The translations under genes and the position numbers were made by a program. Of a DNA stretch of 64,000 bases, positions 55,523 to 64,000 are shown in pieces (the first letter of the stretch is position 1; the number at the start of each line of letters is the position of its first letter). The notes under the pieces were generated by a model. That model was not told the DNA's origin. It saw only the letters and a program-made list of their open reading frames with translations, and searched no databases. Origin of the DNA: Halomonas organivorans (GTDB lineage: Bacteria > Pseudomonadota > Gammaproteobacteria > Pseudomonadales > Halomonadaceae); the NCBI RefSeq assembly GCF_014192055.1, contig NZ_JACHXM010000022.1, positions 1 through 64,000 of the forward strand, written 5' to 3'.

Positions 55523-56393
55523 AGCGACGCCCCTCGAGCGCCGCCAGGCCCGCGCCACCCAGCACCAGGGGCAGGGCCACCAGGAAGCCGCTGGATGGCG
55601 CCAGACCGAAGATCAGCAGGTCGGCCAGCACCGGCCAGACCAGTGCCACGTATTCGAAGGGAGCCAGGCGGGAGACTTCGGCATAGCGCAGCGCCAGGGT
55701 CATGCAGATATGGGCGGCACCGCCGAACAGCCCCGCCATTACCAGAAGTGCCAGCGTCTCCCCGGATACGGCCACCCAGCCCAACGGCAAGGTGGCAAGC
55801 CCCGCCAGGGCCGTGACCAGCACGAAGTAGAAGGCGATGGACGCCGCCGTCTCGGTGCGCGAGATGCGCCGCACCGTGACCAGCGCCCCGGCCGTCAGCA
55901 GGGCGGCGAGGACGCCCAGGCCGTAGCCCAGCACCTGCCCCCGGGACTCGCCCAGGTCGGGCACCACCAGCGCCGCCACGCCCGCCAGCACCAGCGCGAA
56001 GGCCGCCGCCCGATGCAGGGTGAAGCGCTCGCCCAGCAGCAGCACGCCGCCTATCGCCATGGCCACCGGCGACAGCTGCGCCAGCAGCGTCGCCTCGGCG
56101 ACCGGCAACCGCGCCACCGCCGCGAAGGAAGCGAACATCGCCGCCGCACCCAGCCCCGAGCGCACGAGGTGCCCCAGGGGCTTGCGGGTGACCAGTGCCC
56201 GGGGAAACTCCCGCCGCCAGGTCATGAAGATCACGATCGGCAGCAGCGCAAAGGCCGAGCGAAAGAACACCGTCTGGCCCAGCGGCACCTCCGCGCTCAC
56301 CGCCTTGACGCACACCATCATCCCCGTGAACAGAATGCCCGACAGCAGCCTGAGCAGAATGCCGGCCAGCGGCCGATCCGCGACGTTGTCCAT
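55500..56393 (-). CDS. EamA/DMT-family permease
   Basis: 297 residues, about ten membrane helices in two EamA repeats; FFRSAFALLPIVIFM in the first half and LAPFEYVALVWPVLADLLIFG in the second. The branch resembles RarD/YdcZ-like exporters annotated only as DMT permeases. The ATG at 56393 (MDNVADRP) has AAGGA 7 nt upstream and is preferred to one 33 bp further up. Convergent with the ABC ATPase gene. Confidence 0.83.
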   Translation of the reverse strand: MDNVADRPLAGILLRLLSGILFTGMMVCVKAVSAEVPLGQTVFFRSAFALLPIVIFMTWRREFPRALVTRKPLGHLVRSGLGAAAMFASFAAVARLPVAEATLLAQLSPVAMAIGGVLLLGERFTLHRAAAFALVLAGVAALVVPDLGESRGQVLGYGLGVLAALLTAGALVTVRRISRTETAASIAFYFVLVTALAGLATLPLGWVAVSGETLALLVMAGLFGGAAHICMTLALRYAEVSRLAPFEYVALVWPVLADLLIFGLAPSSGFLVALPLVLGGAGLAALEGRRFRRPLRQ

Positions 56394-56580
56394 GCGTGTC
56401 CTTGTCCCGTGATTCGAAATTTTCATTCTGGCGCGCCCGCTTGAGCATCGACGCCCCTCGGCACGCGAGGACAGCCCCCGATACCTGGACCAAGCCAACC
56501 ATGATACGCCACTAACGGGAATGATTCCTATCCCAATTCCCCTGCCTGTTGGCGCCCGTCACATCGGCACGGACACGACA

Positions 56581-56611
56581 AGGCCCCGCCTCCTGATGGA
56601 GCGCGGGGCCT
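56581..56611 (-). terminator. dnaJ terminator hairpin
   Basis: AGGCCCCGC / GCGGGGCCT stem with a 13-nt loop, 26 nt past the dnaJ stop, followed on the minus strand by TGTCGTGT. Moderate terminator. The remaining intergenic sequence up to 56393 holds no gene. Confidence 0.6.
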
Positions 56612-56636
56612 CGTGCGTTCAGACGAGGGGCGAGCC

Positions 56637-57776
56637 TTACGGCTTCATGTCCTCGAAGAACTTCTTCACGCCGTCGAAGAAGTTGCTCTTCTTCGGCGAG
56701 TGGTGGCTGTTGCTGCCCTCCAGGCTGTCCTGGAAGCGGCGCAGCAGCTCCTTCTGCTCTTCGCTGAGCTTGACCGGCGTCTCGACCACCACCTTGCACA
56801 GCAGGTCGCCGGCAGGGCCGCCGCGCACCGGCTTGACGCCCTTGCCCTTGAGCCGGAACAGCTTGCCGGTCTGGGTCTCGGGCGGGATCTTCAGCTTGAC
56901 CCGGCCGTCCAGGGTCGGCACTTCGAGCTCACCGCCCAGGGCGGCGTCGACGAAGTTGATCGGCACCTCGCACTGAAGGTGACGACCGTCGCGCTCGAAG
57001 ATCGCGTGCGGCTTGATCGCCACCTGCACGTAGAGATCTCCGGGCGGCCCGCCGTTGAGGCCGGCCTCGCCCTCGGCGTTGAGGCGGATGCGGTCGCCGG
57101 TATCGACGCCCGCCGGAATCTTCACCGACAGAGTTCGGGTCTCGCGCACCCGTCCCTCGCCGTGGCACTTGTGGCACGGCACCTTGATGTGCTGGCCGCT
57201 GCCGTGGCAAGTCGGGCAGGTCTGCTGCACGGCGAAGAAGCCCTGCTGCATGCGCACCTGGCCGTGGCCGGCACAGGTCGGGCAGGTTTCCTTGCTGGAG
57301 CCTGGCTCGGCGCCGTCGCCGTCGCAGCGCTCGCATTCCACGTGACGCGGCACGCGGATGTCGACGCTGGTGCCGGACACCGCGTCCTCGAGATCGAGCT
57401 CGAGGTTGTAGCGCAGATCGCTGCCGCGCTGCGGGGCATTGGGATGGCGTCGCGCGCCGCCCCCGCCGAAGATGTCGCCAAACACATCGCCGAAGATGTC
57501 GCTGAAGCCGCCGGCTCCCGCGCCGCCGAAGCCGCCCGCACCGGCCTGACCGTCGACGCCGGCATGGCCGAACTGGTCGTAGGCCGCACGCTTCTCGCTG
57601 TCGGTCAGGACCTCGTAGGCCTCGGAGACCTCGCGGAACTTCTCGGCGGAGGTCTCATCGTCCGGATTGCGATCCGGATGGAACTTCTGGGCCAGGCGCC
57701 GGTAGGCCTTCTTGATGTCCTTCTGGTCGGCCCCTCGCTCGACGCCCAGCACCTCGTAGTAATCACGCTTGGACAT
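56637..57776 (-). CDS. dnaJ: Chaperone DnaJ
   Basis: Hsp40 co-chaperone stimulating DnaK. 379 residues: J domain (1-70) with HPDRNP, a Gly/Phe-rich linker (75-115, [18 protein letters not shown]), four zinc-finger repeats CxxCxGxG-type (about 148-210: [32 protein letters not shown]) and C-terminal substrate domains. All eight zinc cysteines are present. 95 bp after dnaK. Confidence 0.97.
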   Translation of the reverse strand: MSKRDYYEVLGVERGADQKDIKKAYRRLAQKFHPDRNPDDETSAEKFREVSEAYEVLTDSEKRAAYDQFGHAGVDGQAGAGGFGGAGAGGFSDIFGDVFGDIFGGGGARRHPNAPQRGSDLRYNLELDLEDAVSGTSVDIRVPRHVECERCDGDGAEPGSSKETCPTCAGHGQVRMQQGFFAVQQTCPTCHGSGQHIKVPCHKCHGEGRVRETRTLSVKIPAGVDTGDRIRLNAEGEAGLNGGPPGDLYVQVAIKPHAIFERDGRHLQCEVPINFVDAALGGELEVPTLDGRVKLKIPPETQTGKLFRLKGKGVKPVRGGPAGDLLCKVVVETPVKLSEEQKELLRRFQDSLEGSNSHHSPKKSNFFDGVKKFFEDMKP

Positions 57777-57815
57777 GTGTCTGTCCGCCTCCGTAGCGAC
57801 GCTGCTGCGGAAACA

Positions 57816-57844
57816 CCAGCGCGGGAGTCATCCCCCCGCGCTGG
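57816..57844 (-). other. Hairpin between dnaK and dnaJ
   Basis: CCAGCGCGGG / CCCGCGCTGG, perfect 10-bp stem with a 9-nt loop, 27 nt after dnaK. No U-tract. Likely a partial terminator or RNA-stability element that lowers dnaJ relative to dnaK. Confidence 0.6.
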
Positions 57845-57871
57845 CGTCATCCCTGATTCAGGCGTCGTGGT

Positions 57872-59800
<1,929 letters not shown>

Positions 59801-59922
59801 AGGAAATCCTCGAAAATTCGGTTGCCAATTCGTTCATGTGCGGCGTTTGCCGCGGGGTTGCCGTCTATCTGGGGGCCCTCGACGCCTTTTCAAGGGCCTC
59901 GGTCGCTTTTGGCCGCGAAATA

Positions 59923-60546
59923 TCACTCCGCGGCTTGGCTGACCACCACCATGGCCGGGCGCACCAGGCGGCCGTTGAGCAGGTAGCCCTTCTGCATGAC
60001 GTCCATCACCGTATTGGGCTCCAGCTCAGGGTTCGGCACCATCGCCATGGCCTCGTGATACTGCGGGTCGAAGGGCTCACCGGCCGGCTCGACCACCTCG
60101 ACGCCGAACTTGTCCAGCACGTCGAGCTGCATCTTCAGGGTCATGGACACGCCCTCGCGATGGGCCTCGGTCGCATCCTCGCCCATGGCCTCGAGCGCCT
60201 TCTCCAGGCTATCGACCACCGGCAGCAGCTCCTTGACGAACTTTTCCAGCGCGAACTTGCGCGCCTTGTCGGTCTCCTGCTCGGCGCGACGACGCACGTT
60301 CTGAGCTTCGGCGGCGGCACGCAGCGACTGGTCCTTGGCATCGCTCAAGGCCTGCTCGAGCTCCTCGACCTTGGCCGCCAACACCTCGGCCTCCGGGTTG
60401 TCCGATGCCGTCTCGGCGCCTTGCTCGGCCTGCTCGACGGCGTCTTCCAGCTCGCCCTCGACAGGCTCGGATTCCACCTGGGTATCGGCTTCGTCTTGCT
60501 GACGAGCCAGCTCGTCGTCCAGCGGGGTCTGCGGGTCTTTGGCCAT
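59923..60546 (-). CDS. grpE: Nucleotide exchange factor GrpE
   Basis: Releases ADP from DnaK. 207 residues: an acidic, Glu-rich N-terminal tail (1-60), a long coiled coil (about 65-120, with [17 protein letters not shown]), [16 protein letters not shown], and a C-terminal beta-wing ending [21 protein letters not shown] is 5 nt before the ATG. First gene of the grpE-dnaK-dnaJ unit, downstream of a heat-shock promoter. Confidence 0.96.
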   Translation of the reverse strand: MAKDPQTPLDDELARQQDEADTQVESEPVEGELEDAVEQAEQGAETASDNPEAEVLAAKVEELEQALSDAKDQSLRAAAEAQNVRRRAEQETDKARKFALEKFVKELLPVVDSLEKALEAMGEDATEAHREGVSMTLKMQLDVLDKFGVEVVEPAGEPFDPQYHEAMAMVPNPELEPNTVMDVMQKGYLLNGRLVRPAMVVVSQAAE

Positions 60547-60626
60547 GCTGTTCTCCTGAATGCCAACCGGCGGCCCCCGGGCCGCCTGCAGGACTGAATG
60601 TCGGTGTCAAAACGGTGTTGCCAGGT

Positions 60627-60654
60627 ATATGGGGCTGGCCACGTCGATCTCAAG
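60627..60654 (-). promoter_or_regulatory. Sigma-32 heat-shock promoter of grpE-dnaK-dnaJ
   Basis: Minus strand: CTTGAGA (60648-60654), 13-nt spacer, CCCCATAT (60627-60634), against the consensus CTTGAAA-N13/14-CCCCATNT: one mismatch. 80 nt before the grpE start. Confidence 0.88.
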
Positions 60655-60684
60655 GGAAGCAGGCTGAGGGAATCGGTGCGTGCG

Positions 60685-60720
60685 TTGTTCCGCCCCCTGA
60701 ACTACTGTATAAACGCACAA
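60685..60720 (+). promoter_or_regulatory. recN promoter with LexA-box-like operator
   Basis: TTGTTC (60685-60690), 17-nt spacer, TATAAA (60708-60713) form a sigma-70 promoter. Overlapping the -10 is CTGTATAAACGCACAA (60705-60720), matching the LexA consensus CTG-N10-CAG except that the last base is A. recN is a strongly SOS-induced gene in E. coli with operators in this position. Confidence 0.72.
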
Positions 60721-60781
60721 GACAGTGGATGAATAACCAGTAGTTTCGCCAGTCGTTCCGCACCGGCCACCGGGAGGCACC

Positions 60782-62455
60782 ATGCTGACAGAGCTCGCCA
60801 TTCGTGACTTCGCCATCGTCGACCATCTGGAGCTCGAGCTCGGCGGCGGCATGACCGCCATCACCGGTGAGACCGGGGCCGGCAAGTCCATCCTGCTCGG
60901 CGCCCTGGGGCTATGCCTCGGCGAACGCGCCGACGCCGGCAGCGTACGCCACGGCCGCGAACGCGCCGATCTCAGCGCTCGCTTCGATATCCGGTCCCTG
61001 CCCGCCGCCCGCGCCTGGCTGGCCGAGCGCGAACTGCCCACCGACGACTGCCTGCTGCGCCGCGTGGTGACGCGCGCCGGGCGCTCGAAGGCCTGGATCA
61101 ACGGTCAACCCGCCACGGTGGCGGACCTCAAGGCCCTCGGTAGCCACCTCATCGAGATCCATGGCCAGCACGCCCATCAGGCATTGCTCAGCGAGGACAC
61201 GCACCTGAGGCTGCTCGATGACTTCGCCGGTCACGCCGACACGGTGGCCGAACTGGCCGAGACCTTTCATGCCTGGCGCGAGGTGCGTCGCCGCCTGAAG
61301 CGGCTGGCCGAGGATGGCGACGAACAGCGTGCTCGCCGCCAGCTGCTGCGCTACCAGGTGGAGGAACTCGACCAGTTGGCCCTGGCAGAGAACGAGCTGG
61401 CAGGGCTCGAGGCCGAGCAGGAAGAGTTGGCCCATGCCGAGGAGCGCCTGCGCGAGGCTCAGTTCGCCGTTGAATGCTGTGATGGCGAGAGCGGCGGCGC
61501 CCTGCCGCTGCTCAACCAGGCGGTGAGCCGACTGTCCGACCTGCCCGGCAGTGAGCGCGGCGCCCTGGCCGAGGCGCTCTCGATGCTTGGCAACGCCTGC
61601 ATCCAGGTCGAGGAGGCAGGCCGCGAGCTCAACCACTTCGCCGCCGGCGTCGAGCTGGACCCCGAACGCCTGGCCTGGGTGGAGGAACGCCTCGGCGAGG
61701 TGCATCGCATCGCTCGCAAGCATCACGTGCCGCCCGAGGAACTGGTCGACCTGCACCAGCGCCTCGGCGAAGAACTCGCCGAACTCGACGGCGGCGACGA
61801 CGACCTGGAGACGCTGTCCGCCGAGGCGGAAACCCTGCAAGTACGCTGGCGAGAGCAGGCGCTGGCGGTAAGTGCCGCTCGGCGCGAGGCCGCCGAGCGC
61901 CTGGGCGCCGCGGTACAGGATCAGTTGGCCTTCCTGGCCATGGGCAAGGCAACCTTCGCCGCCGAAGTCAGCGAGCGCGAGGCTCCGGCCCCCGAAGGAC
62001 TCGACCGGGTACGCTTCCTGATCAGTGCCAATCCCGGCCAGCCGGCGCGCCCGCTCGCCAAGGTGGCCTCCGGCGGCGAACTGTCACGCATCAGCCTGGC
62101 CATTCAGGTGGTGGCCGCCCAGCACTCCACCATTCCCAGCCTGGTGTTCGACGAGGTCGACGTGGGCGTCTCCGGCGCCACCGCCGAGATCGTCGGCCAG
62201 CTGCTGCGTCGGTTGGGCGCGAGCGGACAGGTGATGACCGTGACCCACCTGCCTCAGGTCGCCGCCCAGGCCCATCAGCACCTCCACATCGCCAAGCAGG
62301 CCGAGGACGACACCACCCTGACGCGCATGGCACTGCTCGACGAGGCAGGGCGCGTCGGCGAACTGGCCCGCATGCTCGGCGGCATGAAGCTGACCGACCA
62401 GACCCTCGCCCACGCCCGGGAAATGCTCGACGCCAGTCAGCGCCCTCGCCACTGA
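60782..62455 (+). CDS. recN: DNA repair protein RecN
   Basis: SMC-like ATPase of double-strand break repair. 557 residues: Walker A GETGAGKSILLG (29-40), two coiled-coil arms (about 150-360), the SMC-type signature ASGGELSRISLA (C-loop), and Walker B SLVFDEVDVGVSG, ending in HLPQVAAQAHQH. Good GGGAGG RBS just before the ATG. Divergent from grpE with 235 bp between, containing both regulated promoters. Confidence 0.96.
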   Translation: MLTELAIRDFAIVDHLELELGGGMTAITGETGAGKSILLGALGLCLGERADAGSVRHGRERADLSARFDIRSLPAARAWLAERELPTDDCLLRRVVTRAGRSKAWINGQPATVADLKALGSHLIEIHGQHAHQALLSEDTHLRLLDDFAGHADTVAELAETFHAWREVRRRLKRLAEDGDEQRARRQLLRYQVEELDQLALAENELAGLEAEQEELAHAEERLREAQFAVECCDGESGGALPLLNQAVSRLSDLPGSERGALAEALSMLGNACIQVEEAGRELNHFAAGVELDPERLAWVEERLGEVHRIARKHHVPPEELVDLHQRLGEELAELDGGDDDLETLSAEAETLQVRWREQALAVSAARREAAERLGAAVQDQLAFLAMGKATFAAEVSEREAPAPEGLDRVRFLISANPGQPARPLAKVASGGELSRISLAIQVVAAQHSTIPSLVFDEVDVGVSGATAEIVGQLLRRLGASGQVMTVTHLPQVAAQAHQHLHIAKQAEDDTTLTRMALLDEAGRVGELARMLGGMKLTDQTLAHAREMLDASQRPRH

Positions 62456-62498
62456 CCCCCTTCTCGCCACTGAACCCTTCAACAGCGCCCGAACGAAG

Positions 62499-62527
62499 AC
62501 GGCCCCGATCCTGAGGATCGGGGCCGT
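62499..62527. terminator. Hairpin between recN and fur
   Basis: Perfect 13-bp stem (ACGGCCCCGATCC / GGATCGGGGCCGT) with a TGA loop between two convergent genes. No strong T-run on either side. Confidence 0.7.
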
Positions 62528-62551
62528 CATGTCTCGCGCCGGCGATGGCGG

Positions 62552-62998
62552 TCACTTCTTGTGCGACAACTCCTGGCGAGTCGCCTTGGAGCCCTTGGGC
62601 CGCACGTAGAGCACCAGCGCATGGTCGACGAGTTCGTAGCCATGCTCTTCGGCGATTTCCTGCTGGCGACGCTCGATGGTCTCATCGAAAAACTCGACGA
62701 TCTCGCCGCTGTCCAGGCACACCATATGATCATGGTGCTCCTCCTGGGTCAGCTCGAAGACCGCGTGGCCGCCATCGAAGTTGTGGCGCGTCACCAGGCC
62801 GGCGGACTCGAACTGGGTCAGCACGCGGTAGACGGTCGCCAGCCCCACGTCCTCGCCCGAGTCCAGCAGGGTCTTGTAGACATCCTCGGCGCTCAGGTGA
62901 TGCTGACCGGTAGCGTTCTCGAGAATGTGCAGGATCTTGACGCGCGGCAGGGTCACTTTGAGACCGGCCTTGCGCAGTTCATGGTTCTGGTCGGCCAT
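62552..62998 (-). CDS. fur: Ferric uptake regulator Fur
   Basis: Iron-dependent repressor, 148 residues: N-terminal winged helix with LPRVKILHILE and DVGLATVYRVLTQFE, then the metal-binding HHDHMVCLDSGEIVEF region. The second site has a single Cys (CLDSG) instead of the CxxC of E. coli (CLDCG), as in P. aeruginosa Fur (from memory, CVDTG). Start ATG 62998. Divergent from bamE, the usual neighbour. Confidence 0.94.
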   Translation of the reverse strand: MADQNHELRKAGLKVTLPRVKILHILENATGQHHLSAEDVYKTLLDSGEDVGLATVYRVLTQFESAGLVTRHNFDGGHAVFELTQEEHHDHMVCLDSGEIVEFFDETIERRQQEIAEEHGYELVDHALVLYVRPKGSKATRQELSHKK

Positions 62999-63070
62999 GG
63001 TTGCTCTTCGCAGTATCGGGTAGGGTCGGTTATGATCGACCGAAACCACGATAGTGAAGAATGGCCGCAA

Positions 63071-63496
63071 ATGCAAAAGCTGAGCAGAATTGTCACCCTT
63101 TCCATTGCCCTGACATTGATCAGCGGCTGCAGCTACTTCGGGGTCTACAAGCGCGACCTGGCCCAGGGCAACCTGGTGACACCCGCCATGGCCGACCAGC
63201 TACACCCCGGCATGACCCGCCAGCAGGTCATCGACCTGATGGGCAGCCCGCTGCTCGAGGCGCCCTTCAATGCCAGCCAGTGGGACTATGTCTATCGCCT
63301 GGACGAGGCTTACGGCGGCATCGAACAGCGTCGCCTGACACTGACCTTCAACGGCAATCGTCTGGCGTCCGTCGAGCATCACGGCGACTTCTCGCGTCCG
63401 CCGGCACTGATCTCCGAGCGCGGCATCGGCCCCTCCGGCGACAACGAAGAGAACCGCGGCAATCTGCTTAACGTATCGCCCAGCGAGAAAGAGTAG
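63071..63496 (+). CDS. bamE: Outer-membrane assembly lipoprotein BamE (OmlA)
   Basis: Lipoprotein of the beta-barrel assembly machine. 141 residues with a lipoprotein signal ending in LISGC (Cys about 20), SmpA/OmlA domain with GMTRQQVIDLMGSPLLEAPF and QWDYVYRL. Longer than in E. coli by a C-terminal tail (115-141). Divergent from fur, 72 bp between. Confidence 0.94.
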   Translation: MQKLSRIVTLSIALTLISGCSYFGVYKRDLAQGNLVTPAMADQLHPGMTRQQVIDLMGSPLLEAPFNASQWDYVYRLDEAYGGIEQRRLTLTFNGNRLASVEHHGDFSRPPALISERGIGPSGDNEENRGNLLNVSPSEKE

Positions 63497-63512
63497 TCTC
63501 GACGCCTCAGGA

Positions 63513-63815
63513 TCAACGTTGCCTGGCGCGGGCGGCCCTGGCCGCCCGCGCTGCCTTCGGGTCGACCTCTAGACCTCGGTAGACTTCGACCCGATCTCCC
63601 TCGCGCAGCACATGGGCATCGGGATCGCGCAGCGCCCTGCCAAAGATCCCCAGATCCGCCTGGGCAAAGGTCGCCGCCGACAGTTCAGGGAACTGTTCTT
63701 CCAGCCTCGCCAAGACCACCGCCTGACGCGCCGTGGTGCCTTCGGGCACCGACAGCTCGACGATACGCTGCCGAGACGGCAGGGCGAAGGCCACTTCGAC
63801 CCCCAGGGTCGGCAT
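63513..63815 (-). CDS. rnfH: RnfH family ubiquitin-fold protein
   Basis: 100 residues from the ATG at 63815 (MPTLGVEVAFALPSRQ, matching the E. coli YfjF/RnfH start): a beta-grasp domain with VEVAFALPSRQ, LGIFGR and LREGDRVEVYRGLEVDPK, then a basic Ala/Arg tail. Function is not settled despite its name. It begins 1 nt after the ratA stop; alternative starts at 63830 or 63836 would overlap ratA. Confidence 0.86.
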   Translation of the reverse strand: MPTLGVEVAFALPSRQRIVELSVPEGTTARQAVVLARLEEQFPELSAATFAQADLGIFGRALRDPDAHVLREGDRVEVYRGLEVDPKAARAARAARARQR

Positions 63816-63816
63816 A

Positions 63817-64000
63817 TCAGTAGCGGCCATGGCCATAGAGCTCGTCGGCGCGGCGGGTGAAGGAATCGACCAGTTGACCGGCAACCTGCTGGAAAAGCTT
63901 GCCGAAGGCCATGCCCAGCAGCCGACTGGCGAACTCGAACTCCATCTCCAGACTCACCTTGCAGGCACCCTCGCCCATGGGCAGGAACAGCCATCGTCCA
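63817..64000 (-). CDS. ratA: RatA/SRPBCC toxin-like protein (3' end only)
   Basis: The final 60 codons of a frame that continues past the right edge: RWLFLPMGEGACKV, SLEMEFEFASRLLGMAFG and FQQVAGQLVDSFTRRADELYG, the C-terminal half of a START/SRPBCC domain as in RatA (COQ10-like). In gammaproteobacteria ratA neighbours rnfH and bamE, supporting the call. Functions proposed include inhibition of 70S association and ubiquinone binding. Confidence 0.88.
   Translation of the reverse strand, partial: GRWLFLPMGEGACKVSLEMEFEFASRLLGMAFGKLFQQVAGQLVDSFTRRADELYGHGRY

Noticed and set aside
56518..56536. Fur-box-like GGGAATGATTCCTATCCCA upstream of the second EamA gene
   Set aside because: About 9 of 19 positions match; not convincing and too far from a recognisable promoter.

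Overview
The window is a high-GC, gene-dense stretch of a gammaproteobacterial chromosome. Protein sequences and gene order point to Halomonadaceae (Halomonas or a close relative), but this is inferred from sequence memory and not from a search. The order tyrS-anmK next to an rRNA operon, pilT-pilU-yggS-proC-yggT-metX-metW, dksA-gluQ-cbrA-cbrB-crcZ-pcnB-folK-panB-panC, and rpsO-truB-rbfA-infB-nusA-rimP-tRNA-secG-tpiA-glmM-folP-ftsH-rlmE-yhbY-greA-carB-carA-dapB-dnaJ-dnaK-grpE-recN-fur-bamE-rnfH-ratA resembles the arrangement I recall from Pseudomonas aeruginosa. Nothing in the window looks like a prophage, insertion sequence, CRISPR array or integron; almost everything is chromosomal backbone.

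Layout. 1-540: promoter and leader of an rRNA operon that reads leftward out of the window (two tandem promoters with identical hexamers and spacing, then boxA). 541-5256: tyrS, anmK and the twitching-motility ATPases pilT/pilU. 5310-9954: yggS, proC, yggT and the methionine-entry pair metX-metW, plus a DUF4426 gene. 9997-13733: sfsA, an aminotransferase, dksA, gluQ and a 59-codon membrane ORF coupled to cbrA. 13746-18832: the carbon/nitrogen-balance two-component system CbrA-CbrB, followed by an intergenic region that reads as a CrcZ-type small RNA with a sigma-54 promoter, an upstream inverted repeat and a terminator. 18930-22995: pcnB, folK and panBCD. 23143-25639: a thiolase and an MFS exporter. 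25732-34797: the transcription/translation block (pnp, rpsO, truB, rbfA, infB, nusA, rimP) and two tRNAs, initiator Met and Leu(GAG). 34822-47959: secG, tpiA, glmM, folP, ftsH, rlmE, yhbY, greA, carB, carA, dapB. 48130-56393: an accessory block inserted between dapB and dnaJ. It carries a Clp1/Grc3-like kinase fused to an RNase Z-like nuclease, two EamA permeases, a DUF2218 protein, a CorA-family transporter and a FecBCD-type ABC importer. 56637-64000: dnaJ-dnaK-grpE with a near-consensus heat-shock promoter, recN with a LexA-like promoter, fur, bamE, rnfH and the 3' end of ratA.

Two observations stand out. First, the RNA between cbrB and pcnB shows eight CA-rich (AACAACAA-type) motifs, each in the loop of its own small hairpin. 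This is a direct structural reading of what looks like a Crc/Hfq-titrating RNA outside Pseudomonas. Second, the 651-residue protein at 48130-50085 joins a polynucleotide-kinase-like P-loop domain to a complete RNase Z-type metallo-beta-lactamase domain. That architecture suggests a single-chain RNA processing or repair enzyme I do not know to be characterised. Both tRNAs in the window encode CCA, so canonical tRNA 3' trimming would not obviously need it.
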